From Crocinitomicaceae bacterium (GTDB lineage Bacteria > Bacteroidota > Bacteroidia > Flavobacteriales_D > Crocinitomicaceae), in contig JAQWFQ010000011.1 of assembly GCA_029238665.1 (NCBI GenBank), forward strand, positions 29,978 through 93,977: a stretch of 64,000 bases of DNA, written 5' to 3'. The position numbers and the translations under genes were made by a program. Below are positions 1-9,111 of the stretch, one piece after another. Under the pieces are notes generated by a model, which worked only from the letters and a program-made list of their open reading frames with translations, was not told the DNA's origin and made no database searches. Within the stretch, counting starts at the first letter, position 1; each line of letters begins with the position of its first letter.

Positions 1-1087
1 TCCCTGAAGGAACACGGTAGCGTTTAAGGTTTCCAATATCAGGCGTAAACCCATTTATGGTGTCTTCAGCATATACACGGACTTCAATTGCATGGCCGTT
101 GATATGTAATTCATCTTGTGATTTTGGAAGATTTTCACCTCGTGCAACACGAATTTGCCATTCAACCAAGTCTAGTCCTGTAATTTCTTCCGTTACAGGG
201 TGCTCAACCTGTAGACGCGTATTCATTTCTAAGAAGTAAAAGTTTAAATCTGCGTCTAATAAAAACTCAACAGTTCCTGCTCCTTCATAATCACATGCCT
301 TACATACGTTTATAGCTGCATTTCCCATTTGTTCTCGTAATGCTGGGGTTAAAACAGCACTTGGAGCTTCTTCGATTACTTTTTGGTGTCTACGCTGGAT
401 TGAACATTCACGTTCAAATAGATAAACTACATTTCCTTGCCTGTCAGCAAATACTTGTATTTCAATATGACGTGGCTTTGTAACGAATTTTTCAACAAAG
501 CAAGCATCATTTCCAAAAGAAGATCGCGCCTCATTTTGTGCAAGTTTCATTTGTTCTTCAAGTACATCTTCAGACTCAACCAATCGCATTCCTTTTCCAC
601 CACCACCGGCAGAAGCTTTGATTAAGACTGGGTAGCCAATTTGCTTAGCAATTTGTTTTGCTTCATCAGAATCTGTAATTGCACGATCAACACCTGGTAC
701 TAGTGGTACATTAAATTCTTTAACAGCTTGTTTTGCGCTTAACTTGTCTCCCATTACGGCCATCGCTTGTGGTGATGGACCAATAAATGTCATTCCCGCA
801 TCGGTTACCTTTTTTGCAAATTCGCCGTTCTCAGATAAAAAACCATAGCCAGGATGAATGCCATCAACACCTAAAGTTTTACAGTGTTTAAGTATCACAT
901 CTTGTTTTAAATAACTTTCTGCAGAAGGGCTCTCGCCAACATAAACTGATTCGTCAGCTTCAAGTACATGGGGTGCATTTGCATCTGCATCAGAATAAAT
1001 CGCGACACTTTTAATCCCCATTTTCTTTAAGGTTCTAATTACTCTACGTGCAATTTCACCTCTATTAGCTATCAGTACTTTTTTCAT
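1..1087 (-). CDS. accC: acyl-CoA carboxylase biotin carboxylase subunit (partial, runs off window)
   Basis: ATP-dependent carboxylation of biotin, the first half-reaction of acetyl-/propionyl-type acyl-CoA carboxylases; cytosolic. The minus-strand frame begins at the ATG complementary to 1085-1087, with N-terminus MKKVLIANRGEIARRVIRT, the classic biotin carboxylase start. About 362 codons are visible before the edge, so the C-terminal part is missing. Seen motifs: the ATP-grasp glycine-rich loop KASAGGGGKGMR, HPGYGFLSEN, ERECSIQRRHQK and EMNTRLQVEHPVTE. The start resembles the propionyl-/methylcrotonyl-CoA carboxylase alpha type as much as the fatty-acid-synthesis AccC, so the acyl substrate is not settled. 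It lies downstream of tamB on the same strand with a 59 bp gap and a possible promoter of its own. Confidence 0.9.
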   Translation of the reverse strand, partial: MKKVLIANRGEIARRVIRTLKKMGIKSVAIYSDADANAPHVLEADESVYVGESPSAESYLKQDVILKHCKTLGVDGIHPGYGFLSENGEFAKKVTDAGMTFIGPSPQAMAVMGDKLSAKQAVKEFNVPLVPGVDRAITDSDEAKQIAKQIGYPVLIKASAGGGGKGMRLVESEDVLEEQMKLAQNEARSSFGNDACFVEKFVTKPRHIEIQVFADRQGNVVYLFERECSIQRRHQKVIEEAPSAVLTPALREQMGNAAINVCKACDYEGAGTVEFLLDADLNFYFLEMNTRLQVEHPVTEEITGLDLVEWQIRVARGENLPKSQDELHINGHAIEVRVYAEDTINGFTPDIGNLKRYRVPSG

Positions 1088-1123
1088 GTATTTTTTATTT
1101 TAAACCAAAAATAATTGGTTGTG

Positions 1124-1131
1124 CGAAGGTA
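1124..1131 (-). promoter_or_regulatory. possible -7 element (TACCTTCG) for the biotin carboxylase gene
   Basis: On the minus strand TACCTTCG matches the Bacteroidota -7 consensus TAnnTTTG with one change and lies about 37 bp before the ATG. I see no clear TTG at the -33 position, so support is weak. Confidence 0.3.
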
Positions 1132-1146
1132 TTAATTTTTCAGGGT

Positions 1147-4100
1147 TTAGCCGAGTTTTTCCTTCCATTCAACTTGATTGCGATTCAAATGCATGAAGGT
1201 CTGTTTGTTATCTGGTTGAATAGGTACTTGTTTTCGCTTCCGTTTTATAGGATAGCGTTTATTTTTTTTTGTTCTAAAAATGTCTAAGAAATATTGGATA
1301 GCCTTAAAATCCTTTATGCTGTTGAACTCTTCCTGATAGTGTAATCCAGCCCCTTGTGTGAATGGACCTTGGTCTTGATCTTGAATGATGGATTTGTCAT
1401 TAGACTCATTAAAGATGTTGATCCGAAAAGTACCACTTTCATTTAATAAATACTCAAGGTGAACATCGCCAATAATTGAATTTCCATCTTTTGAATCCTC
1501 TAGGGTTTGATTTTCAACTCCAAAGCTCCCAGATAATATTAGTCGATCATCTAAAAATCCTTTTGTTACTCCAAATTCATAGGTATTGTCTCCGGTTAGT
1601 CTATCAGAATCTAAGTTGACATTTAGCTTATAGTCTGTTGATACTTTCGATAGAAGTGCATTAATTTGATTGGTTACTAAGTTTAGGGCAGCACTTCCAT
1701 CTGTCGATATATTTCCTGCCATTGGTTGAAATCGTTTCCAGAGTAATAGAGAGAAAAACTGTCTGTTTAATTCTGTTTTATCTGAATTTAGTTGCCTTAG
1801 AATGGATTTTTCTAAGTCTGATGCTCTTGGGGCTTGGATGTTAAAGTCGATAGCTGGTTTTAATAGAGATTCTTTTAAGTTCAAGTAACACAGTATTTCT
1901 TGTTGTGAATTACTGCCATTGTTTAATTGTGTTCCTTGAACTGTTGGGATTGTTGCATTTACACGGTAGTATGTCTTTAAGTTAAGAATAGCGTTGTATG
2001 GATCTCCTGACCAGCTAACACTCCCACCTTTTTCAATGTAGAATCGTTGCTTTAGAATACCCATAGAGAAATCATATACGCCATCTGTAACGGTATAGAT
2101 TCCGTTCATTGTAATGTCGCCAATGTTATTTACAGCTATGGCTAAATCGCACTGCCCATGGGCTGTAATTTCATCTTCTAATTCGTCATTAAATATTATT
2201 TTAACTTGTGCGTCAGGAGTAACCTTGAAGTTTAAATCTAAGTCTACTCCTGTAAAATCAATTTTAGGTTTTGGTATATCTGCTTTTGTTTCATGATCAA
2301 TAAAAACAATAAACGGTTCTTCATTTTCAATTTCGCCAATCCCATACATTGGAATGTTAATTTTTGTTCCTTTTTTTGTTTCAAGGTCGACGGTTATTTC
2401 AAGGTTGTCTGTATACCCGAAAATGTTAACCATTCCAGTCACATATCCTTTCCCGTAGTAAATGTCACCAGGCTTGTAGGTGGAGTTTAATACTAAAAAC
2501 TGCTCTAGTGGTAACGCTTTCCAAGGCTGTAAAGGATCTTTGTTTATTGCATCATCCTCTAGGTCAAGATTTAAATCAAAGTTAAAATTGTTGAAATTAT
2601 CATGATAAACAGCGCCTATCAATTTTCCTGCGTTACCTTCTTCATCAAAGACAGGAATACCATTGATCAAGAAACTGTTATTGTCAACTTCAATAGGACC
2701 TTCCATGGCAAAGTGCGTACCTAATAACTCAATTTTTGCAGACCCTGCCAAAAGAGAAACTGCCCCAGCAAGGTTTGGTTTATTGGGAGTTCCTGTAACA
2801 TTTAGCTTACCTTGTAAAAGGCCTTTTATTTCAGAGACAACATTGGGGTCTAAAAAAGCATTTGTAAATTGAATGTCTGTTTGGTCAAAGACCAAGTTAA
2901 AATCTAAATTATTTTGTCTGAGATAAGGGTAGTAATCTCCTGTAAAGTCAAATGTTTGGTTGGATTTGTATATTAAATCTCCTTGTAAGTTTAGACTTGA
3001 TTTATCGGGCACCCAACGGGACTGTACATTTACGTCACCGACAAGTTGGTTTTTTAGTACCAAGTGTTTTATATCTGTATAGCCGACATATTGAAAGTTT
3101 TTAGCAGGACTTGATATTGAGCCGATGGCGTTTAATGTTCCCTCCAACGGAGTTTTTGAGATGAAGTTAGATACTTCTGATAGGTTAAAGTTTTGGATGT
3201 TAAAACTTAACTTATGCTTTTCTAAATCGGATAAATAACCATCAGCAGAGATTGACTGATTGCCTCTTTTTAATAAAAAAGATTCGATGTGAATGGTGTC
3301 ACTATTGAACGTAAATTTTGACGTATTTTCAATGTGCCACCTGTTGTCATTGATTTGAAAGTATGATGTGTCTAGATTTACTTTGTAGTGTTTTGAGTCA
3401 ACGAATAGGGTTGACCATTTAATTAATGAAGGTGTACTTGATGGAGTTCCCCATGAAAGGTTCGATGAAAGCTGATCGTTTGCACCTGAAATATTGAAAT
3501 TTAATAAGTCAAAATTCAAGGAGTCTTTATACTGAACCTTTTCTGTTTGAAAGTTAAGGGAGATATCTTTTTTATCCATGTATTGTTGGAAATTGATATC
3601 GTAAGAATGTAGGTCGCCATAGCTAATAGAGTCCGATATTATTTTGGTCAAAAAGTTTGACGATTCTTCGTAGTAGTGTCCTGAAAAGGATGTTCCAGGA
3701 GAGATGTGTAATTCAGGAGAAAAAATAGCTAAGAGATCTTCTGTTTGACCAAGTGTTACGTCAAACTCAAAGTGATCACGTTTTGTATGATTTTTTCGTT
3801 GATCTTCAGTTTTAAACAGTGCAGGAAATGTACTGTTAAATTGGTGGTAAAAGTCACTAGCAATATTGTTTAGATTAACTTTACCTGTAACACTAACCTG
3901 TGCAAGATCACTTGAAATTGTAAGCTGGTCTTTAAGCTTTCCTCGCTCAAGATTTATATTCATAGCTGGAACATTCAATTTCTTTGTCCCTTCAGTCAAC
4001 GTAAATTCATCCATGATGACTGAACCTCTAAAATTAGTTGGGTTATTACCCCGAATATCAATTTTAAAATGAGATGAAATACTTGAGTTTTTAGGGTAGA

Positions 4101-5742
4101 TGTTTAGTTGGTTAAGTAGAGCGTTGGTAACATCAACTTCAAATTTCAAGTGCAGTTCATCTTTAAAATTGACGCTTCCTCTGTATGCAATTTCAGCATT
4201 GTCATCCTTTACATCAATTTTCCCGGTAAATTGCTTGTCAATTAAAGCACCTTCGATAATTTCAATTTGACTGTACGGGTAGTCTAGATAGTCAAAACGA
4301 TTGACCTTACCCTCCAGCGAAGTGAACGCAACCTCATTAATATCGCTAGCTTCTCCAGATAAGAAAAAGATACCATCTATTAAACCGAGGTTTTTATTGT
4401 CCAATAACGTACCTAAATCAAAGTTTTCAATTTTAACGTCATATTCAGTAGCCCTTGAACGTTGGAAAGTGTAGGAATCATTCTCGTTATTTTGTGTAAA
4501 CATGATGCCATTGTCTACTCGAACATTTCCCAGCTGGGTTTTAATGTTTTTGGCAGCAATTACAAATTGAGAATAAAAGCCATCCAATTGAAGCTCTGTA
4601 GCATCAATGTATTGAAGTCGGCTAACTAATGGGTCAATTTTTAAGTGAGTTGCTTTAAAAGAATTTGGTAGCTTAATTGACTTTAACTCATGCATATCAA
4701 TGTGTGCATAATCAATTCGCTCTTGAAAAAATGCTCTTTTTGGATCTCGATAATCGGGTAGGTTTAATGTTCCTTTAATGTGTGTGTTGTTCAATAATTT
4801 CAAGTCAAAGTCCGCTAATCTTAGTTGTTTTACTTCTTTTTGAATTGAAGTAGTTAACTGAATGGTGTCACTCATTCCTTCTAAAACAGGAGCAAACAAT
4901 GCAATTTCAGAAAGATCTAAAACACTCTTGTCAATACGCGCATCAAATTGAATACGATCTACAAAATAGTAGAAGTCTTCGAGCCCTGTAGATCGCATGT
5001 CGAATTTTTCAGCTTCAATGTGAGAGGATTCGGAGCTTAAAAAAAGGTTTTTAAGGAAGACTCCATTATGAGATACAGTTGCTCTCGTGTTTAGATCATT
5101 TAAAATGAAACCTGATTTTTCTGTAAATCGAAAGTCTTTAATGTCAGCTGAGTAACTGCCTTTATTAAGGTTGAGCTGGGTTATTTTACCATTAATTTTC
5201 TTTGTATCTAAGTGAAAATAATCAATGCCTGAAGCGGAGCGTTCTTTTCGATAGTCGTCGTATTTAAAACGTGTGTTGTTCAAGTTTAAATTAGCAATTG
5301 TGATTTTTGGCTGTTTCCTTTTGCTTGGTTTTGAGGCAGTAAAATAATTGGTTAAAAAGCGATGGTTGAATTTCCCTTTTTTATCACGTTGTATATGGAT
5401 AACTCCATCTTCTAAGTCAACCGTTTCTATGTTGAATATTAATTTTGATATGTTGTAGTCGGCTAGTGAAATATAGATCGTTTTTGCATAAAATAAGGTG
5501 TCTTGCTTGGTGTCAGTTAATAGCATGCCGTCTAGTGCAATTTCATCAAGTGAAGGTATCGTTAATGCTTTAATTGAAACGGTTGCTTTTAACTCCTTGG
5601 AGAGTTTAGAGGCAACTTGAGTTGCTAAAAATGTTTGTATCGGAGTGGTGCGTATAGCAAAACAAAATAAAATGACAAAAATTAGTGTCCACTCTAAGAT
5701 TCCTCCTAGGCTCTTTCCTAATATTTTGAGTAATTTTGTCAT
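1147..5742 (-). CDS. tamB: TamB-like translocation/assembly module protein (DUF490)
   Basis: A 1531-residue envelope protein of the TamB/AsmA-like family, thought to bridge inner and outer membranes in outer-membrane protein assembly or phospholipid transport. One N-terminal hydrophobic segment (about residues 13-31) acts as inner-membrane anchor. The rest is a very long beta-rich region typical of the family, and the conserved TamB domain occupies roughly the last 450 residues (for example DFNIQAPRASDLEKSILRQL). Length is normal for Bacteroidota members. The ATG (5740-5742) directly follows a TAAGTTTG -7 element, so the mRNA may be leaderless. The C-terminal tail is basic (KRYPIKRKRKQ). The gene diverges from tsaD with only 20 bp between start codons. 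No TamA-type (BamA family) partner gene is visible in the window. Confidence 0.88.
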   Translation of the reverse strand: MTKLLKILGKSLGGILEWTLIFVILFCFAIRTTPIQTFLATQVASKLSKELKATVSIKALTIPSLDEIALDGMLLTDTKQDTLFYAKTIYISLADYNISKLIFNIETVDLEDGVIHIQRDKKGKFNHRFLTNYFTASKPSKRKQPKITIANLNLNNTRFKYDDYRKERSASGIDYFHLDTKKINGKITQLNLNKGSYSADIKDFRFTEKSGFILNDLNTRATVSHNGVFLKNLFLSSESSHIEAEKFDMRSTGLEDFYYFVDRIQFDARIDKSVLDLSEIALFAPVLEGMSDTIQLTTSIQKEVKQLRLADFDLKLLNNTHIKGTLNLPDYRDPKRAFFQERIDYAHIDMHELKSIKLPNSFKATHLKIDPLVSRLQYIDATELQLDGFYSQFVIAAKNIKTQLGNVRVDNGIMFTQNNENDSYTFQRSRATEYDVKIENFDLGTLLDNKNLGLIDGIFFLSGEASDINEVAFTSLEGKVNRFDYLDYPYSQIEIIEGALIDKQFTGKIDVKDDNAEIAYRGSVNFKDELHLKFEVDVTNALLNQLNIYPKNSSISSHFKIDIRGNNPTNFRGSVIMDEFTLTEGTKKLNVPAMNINLERGKLKDQLTISSDLAQVSVTGKVNLNNIASDFYHQFNSTFPALFKTEDQRKNHTKRDHFEFDVTLGQTEDLLAIFSPELHISPGTSFSGHYYEESSNFLTKIISDSISYGDLHSYDINFQQYMDKKDISLNFQTEKVQYKDSLNFDLLNFNISGANDQLSSNLSWGTPSSTPSLIKWSTLFVDSKHYKVNLDTSYFQINDNRWHIENTSKFTFNSDTIHIESFLLKRGNQSISADGYLSDLEKHKLSFNIQNFNLSEVSNFISKTPLEGTLNAIGSISSPAKNFQYVGYTDIKHLVLKNQLVGDVNVQSRWVPDKSSLNLQGDLIYKSNQTFDFTGDYYPYLRQNNLDFNLVFDQTDIQFTNAFLDPNVVSEIKGLLQGKLNVTGTPNKPNLAGAVSLLAGSAKIELLGTHFAMEGPIEVDNNSFLINGIPVFDEEGNAGKLIGAVYHDNFNNFNFDLNLDLEDDAINKDPLQPWKALPLEQFLVLNSTYKPGDIYYGKGYVTGMVNIFGYTDNLEITVDLETKKGTKINIPMYGIGEIENEEPFIVFIDHETKADIPKPKIDFTGVDLDLNFKVTPDAQVKIIFNDELEDEITAHGQCDLAIAVNNIGDITMNGIYTVTDGVYDFSMGILKQRFYIEKGGSVSWSGDPYNAILNLKTYYRVNATIPTVQGTQLNNGSNSQQEILCYLNLKESLLKPAIDFNIQAPRASDLEKSILRQLNSDKTELNRQFFSLLLWKRFQPMAGNISTDGSAALNLVTNQINALLSKVSTDYKLNVNLDSDRLTGDNTYEFGVTKGFLDDRLILSGSFGVENQTLEDSKDGNSIIGDVHLEYLLNESGTFRINIFNESNDKSIIQDQDQGPFTQGAGLHYQEEFNSIKDFKAIQYFLDIFRTKKNKRYPIKRKRKQVPIQPDNKQTFMHLNRNQVEWKEKLG
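5731..5738 (+). promoter_or_regulatory. -7 element (TAATTTTG) for tsaD, inside the first codons of tamB
   Basis: TAATTTTG is a full match to TAnnTTTG. The expected transcription start near 5744 leaves about 19 nt to the GTG at 5763. The element overlaps the upstream TTG at 5736, which argues against TTG being the start of tsaD. The -33 region would lie inside tamB and has no clear TTG. Confidence 0.5.
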
Positions 5743-5748
5743 TTGTTA

Positions 5749-5756
5749 CAAACTTA
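5749..5756 (-). promoter_or_regulatory. -7 element (TAAGTTTG) for tamB
   Basis: On the minus strand TAAGTTTG is a full match to TAnnTTTG, ending 6 nt before the tamB ATG. A start about 6 nt downstream would give a leaderless or nearly leaderless message. It sits 10 bp from the opposing tsaD element. Confidence 0.5.
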
Positions 5757-5762
5757 AACATT

Positions 5763-6806
5763 GTGGGCCAAAAACAGACTATCATTCTTGCGATTGAATC
5801 ATCTTGTGACGATACATCAGCTGCAGTGCTCAAAAATGACGCCGTTTTATCAAATTTGATAGCAGGACAGTCTGTTCATAGTGAATATGGAGGTGTTGTT
5901 CCGGAATTAGCGAGTAGAGCTCACCTACAAAACATTGTGCCTGTTGTTGATGGGGCAATTAAAAAAGCAGGAATTACCAAAGATGAAATTGATGCAATTG
6001 CATTTACGAAAGGACCAGGCTTATTGGGTTCCTTAGTTGTTGGGACGTCTTTCGCTAAATCAATGTCACTGGCGTTAGACATACCATTAATAGACGTAAA
6101 TCACATGTATGGTCACGTGTTGGCACATTTTATTGACGATGCAGGAAGTGACAAACCAGAGTTTCCATTTTTATGCCTTACAGTTTCGGGAGGGCACACG
6201 CAAATTGTTTTGGTGAGAAGTCCTTTAGATATGGAAGTTATAGGTACTACAATAGACGATGCTGCAGGAGAAGCTTTTGATAAAAGTGCCAAGGTTGTTG
6301 GTTTTGATTACCCAGGAGGCCCTCTAATTGACAAACATGCTCAAAATGGAGATAAAAAAGCATTTCAGTTTGCCAAACCAAGAGTAGATGGATTCAATTA
6401 TAGCTTTAGTGGTTTAAAAACATCAATTTTATATTTCATTCAAAAACAGGAAAGAGAGAACCCTCAATTTATTTCAGAAAATTTAAATGATTTATGCGCA
6501 TCGATACAGCATTCAATCATTGAAACCTTAATGAAACAGCTTGTAAAAGCAGCAGACCATCACGGAATCAATAATATAGCGATTGCTGGAGGGGTTTCTG
6601 CCAATAGTGGTTTAAGGGCTAGAATTAAAGAGTTGGGGAATAGTAAGGGTTGGAAAACCTTTATACCAAAGTTTGAGTACTGTACTGATAATGCCGCAAT
6701 GATTGCAATTACAGCAAGATTTATGTTTGATGAAGGGTTGTTTACAGATCAAACAGTATCAGCAAAAGCGCGCGTTCCATTTAATCCGAATGGTGTTAAG
6801 TCATAA
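5763..6806 (+). CDS. tsaD: tRNA N6-adenosine threonylcarbamoyltransferase TsaD
   Basis: Transfers the threonylcarbamoyl group to A37 of ANN-reading tRNAs (t6A), with TsaB/TsaE; cytosolic and usually essential. The protein opens with ILAIESSCDDTSAAVL. It carries the metal-binding HMYGH motif, VSGGHTQIV, DDAAGEAFDKSAK, GGVSANSGLR and the late metal-ligand Asp in CTDNAAMIA, all expected of TsaD. I chose GTG at 5763 (347 aa). A TTG at 5736 would add nine residues, but it overlaps tamB and the likely -7 element. The family usually starts only a few residues before the IESSCDD motif. It diverges from tamB with overlapping control regions. Confidence 0.96.
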   Translation: MGQKQTIILAIESSCDDTSAAVLKNDAVLSNLIAGQSVHSEYGGVVPELASRAHLQNIVPVVDGAIKKAGITKDEIDAIAFTKGPGLLGSLVVGTSFAKSMSLALDIPLIDVNHMYGHVLAHFIDDAGSDKPEFPFLCLTVSGGHTQIVLVRSPLDMEVIGTTIDDAAGEAFDKSAKVVGFDYPGGPLIDKHAQNGDKKAFQFAKPRVDGFNYSFSGLKTSILYFIQKQERENPQFISENLNDLCASIQHSIIETLMKQLVKAADHHGINNIAIAGGVSANSGLRARIKELGNSKGWKTFIPKFEYCTDNAAMIAITARFMFDEGLFTDQTVSAKARVPFNPNGVKS

Positions 6807-6869
6807 GTTTATCAGGGGTAATTATTAATGTGATTTTATTTTGGGAATACAAGGATGATTTGAATTGTC

Positions 6870-6902
6870 TTGCTGTTTATTAATTCCGAATGTGTAGATT
6901 TG
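6870..6902 (+). promoter_or_regulatory. promoter for dsbD (TTG at 6870, TAGATTTG at 6895-6902)
   Basis: TAGATTTG matches TAnnTTTG completely. TTG at 6870-6872 lies 22 bp upstream, close to usual Bacteroidota spacing. A start near 6908 leaves about 44 nt before the ATG at 6952. Confidence 0.5.
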
Positions 6903-6951
6903 AATTAAGAAATTAAGTGAAATGCACAAAGCGTTATTTAAGATGTATTAT

Positions 6952-9045
6952 ATGAAAAGTAAGTTAACATTATTAGTTGCATCGTTGCTGTTTATTATAG
7001 CCCCGATATTTGTTCAAAATGCTTCGGCACAACTCGAGTTTCCTGAAGATAAAGTTAGCTGGAATTTTTCTATTGAACAGCACGGAGATGAAGCAACTCT
7101 TGTTGGTAAAATAACCATGCTTGAGCACTGGCATATTTATGCCGTTCACTTACCGGATGGGGTTTTTACATTGCCGACAGAGCTGGTTCTTGACCCAAGT
7201 TCTGCGTACAGAAAAAATGGAAAGGTTACGGAACCAAAACCCCATTTTGAACATGATGAAATGGCTGATGAAGATTTGTATTACCATTCAAACACGATTT
7301 TTTTAAAACAAAAAATAAAAATCACATCAACAAAAGATTTTAAATTAACTGGAAAATTTGGTTTTCAAACATGCGATAGCACACATTGTTTACCTCCTTT
7401 TGAAACAGGTTTCTCTGTAAACGTTAAAGGCGTAAATCCAGAAGCTAAGCCAGCTCCAATAGATGAGTTGAATGTCCCGATTGAAAGTAGTGCTGTTACT
7501 CCTCAAGTAGAGATTTCAGTACCAAGTTCTGAAGTTGAAACGAACAAAGAAACATCCAGCTCTAAGGACTTAGAGGAAGATACTCCTGTTAATAATGACA
7601 CGGACAACATGTCGGTGTGGGCTATTTTTGCACTTTCATTTGCAAGTGGGTTAGCAGCGTTGTTGACACCGTGTGTTTTCCCAATGATTCCAATGACAGT
7701 AAGTTTCTTTACGAAACAAAGTAAAACAAGAGCTAAAGGGATTCAGAACGCAGTGATATATGCGATATCCATTATTGCAATTTACATTCTTTTAGGAACG
7801 GTTGTTACGGCTATTTTTGGCGCAGAAGTTCTCAATGAAATGTCAACCAACCCTTGGTTCAATATTGTATTTTTTGTACTACTGGTTGTCTTTGCTATTT
7901 CATTCATGGGTGCGTTTGAAATTAGAATGCCAAACTCTTGGGTAAACAAAGCGGATAGTAAAGCAGATAAAGGAGGTTTAATAGGAATTTTCTTTATGGC
8001 ACTTGTACTTGCATTGGTTTCTTTTTCGTGCACTGGACCAATTGTAGGAACCTTGCTGGTTAAGGCAGCTGAATCGGGAGGAATGACCCCAATCATTGGT
8101 ATGTTTGGTTTTTCATTAGCATTGGCTCTACCATTTGCGTTGTTTGCAGCATTTCCGGGGTGGATGAATTCATTGCCACAGTCTGGTGGGTGGTTAAATA
8201 CAGTCAAAGTTGTTTTAGGGTTTTTAGAATTGGCGTTGGCATTTAAGTTTTTATCAAATGCAGATTTAGCGTGGCAGTCTCACTTGTTAGAGCGCGAGGT
8301 TTTCTTAGCAATTTGGATAGCCGTATTTACTGTTCTAGCGCTATACCTTTTTGGTAAGGTTATTTTACCACACGACAGTCCAATTGAACGCTTGTCGGTT
8401 GGAAGAGCATTGTTTGGGACGTTTGTATTGGCTTTCGTTGTTTATATGATACCAGGTTTGTGGGGTGCGCCTTTAAAATTAATTAACGCGTTTCCTCCTC
8501 CAAGTACTTATGCTGAATCTCCAAGAGGCTTTGGAGGTGGTGGAACCGCTACTGAGGCTCATGGCCCAGAAGGAACACACCTGGCAACAGCAAGAGGATT
8601 ATATGTGTTTCATGATTATGATAAAGCACAAGCGTATGCAAAAAAGGTTAATAAGCCCCTGTTTGTTGACTTTACAGGTTGGAACTGTGTGAATTGTCGA
8701 AAGATGGAAGAAGGGGTATGGGTCGAAGATGGTGTTTTTGAATCATTAAGGGATGATGTTGTTGTTGTTTCTTTGTATGTTGATGAAAGAACAGACTTAC
8801 CAAAATCTGAACAAAAGAAAGGGGTTAAAGTTGGTGATCGAACAAGAGATATGATTACAGTAGGAGACAAGTGGATGATTAAGCAAATTACAGAATACAA
8901 CATTGCAGCTCAACCCTATTATGTAATGCAAACTCCAGAAGGTGAAGATTTATCTAATGGGTCTGCCGATTTTCAAAACCATTCTGATCCAGTCATGTTT
9001 AAAAAATGGATGGAAAAAGGTTTGAATGAGTTTTCGAAAAAGTAA
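6952..9045 (+). CDS. dsbD: thiol:disulfide interchange protein, DsbD family
   Basis: Moves reducing power from cytosolic thioredoxin across the inner membrane to periplasmic thiol proteins. Three parts are visible. First, a signal peptide (cleavage after NASAQ) and a periplasmic alpha-like domain with the TCDSTHC cysteine pair. Second, after an acidic linker rich in E/S/T, a membrane domain of about eight segments containing LLTPCVFPMIP and FSCTGPIVG, the two conserved membrane cysteines. Third, a C-terminal thioredoxin domain with the active site WNCVNCRKME. About 697 residues from the ATG at 6952, chosen because it places the hydrophobic signal at the N-terminus; in-frame ATGs at 6922 and 6943 would add charged residues ahead of it. 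It is a single gene bounded by a promoter and a terminator. Confidence 0.93.
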   Translation: MKSKLTLLVASLLFIIAPIFVQNASAQLEFPEDKVSWNFSIEQHGDEATLVGKITMLEHWHIYAVHLPDGVFTLPTELVLDPSSAYRKNGKVTEPKPHFEHDEMADEDLYYHSNTIFLKQKIKITSTKDFKLTGKFGFQTCDSTHCLPPFETGFSVNVKGVNPEAKPAPIDELNVPIESSAVTPQVEISVPSSEVETNKETSSSKDLEEDTPVNNDTDNMSVWAIFALSFASGLAALLTPCVFPMIPMTVSFFTKQSKTRAKGIQNAVIYAISIIAIYILLGTVVTAIFGAEVLNEMSTNPWFNIVFFVLLVVFAISFMGAFEIRMPNSWVNKADSKADKGGLIGIFFMALVLALVSFSCTGPIVGTLLVKAAESGGMTPIIGMFGFSLALALPFALFAAFPGWMNSLPQSGGWLNTVKVVLGFLELALAFKFLSNADLAWQSHLLEREVFLAIWIAVFTVLALYLFGKVILPHDSPIERLSVGRALFGTFVLAFVVYMIPGLWGAPLKLINAFPPPSTYAESPRGFGGGGTATEAHGPEGTHLATARGLYVFHDYDKAQAYAKKVNKPLFVDFTGWNCVNCRKMEEGVWVEDGVFESLRDDVVVVSLYVDERTDLPKSEQKKGVKVGDRTRDMITVGDKWMIKQITEYNIAAQPYYVMQTPEGEDLSNGSADFQNHSDPVMFKKWMEKGLNEFSKK

Positions 9046-9067
9046 TTTCAAATCAAATTTTAGAATT

Positions 9068-9098
9068 AAATCCTCCGTTACAACGGGGGATTTTTTTT
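9068..9098 (+). terminator. Rho-independent terminator after dsbD
   Basis: A stem of TCCTCCGTT with AACGGGGGA (one G-U pair) flanked by AAA/TTT is followed by eight T. Confidence 0.85.
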
Positions 9099-9105
9099 AG
9101 CTTTA
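9098..9105 (+). promoter_or_regulatory. possible -7 element (TAGCTTTA) for recG
   Basis: TAGCTTTA differs from TAnnTTTG at the last base and lies 6 bp before the recG ATG, right after the dsbD terminator. It is the only candidate between the terminator and recG and would give a leaderless transcript. No -33 element is clear. Confidence 0.3.
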
Positions 9106-9111
9106 CTTATT

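Noticed and set aside
7782..8207. 141-codon minus-strand frame inside dsbD
   Set aside because: Lies wholly antisense to the conserved membrane domain, has a composition expected of a reverse-complement shadow and no recognisable motif.
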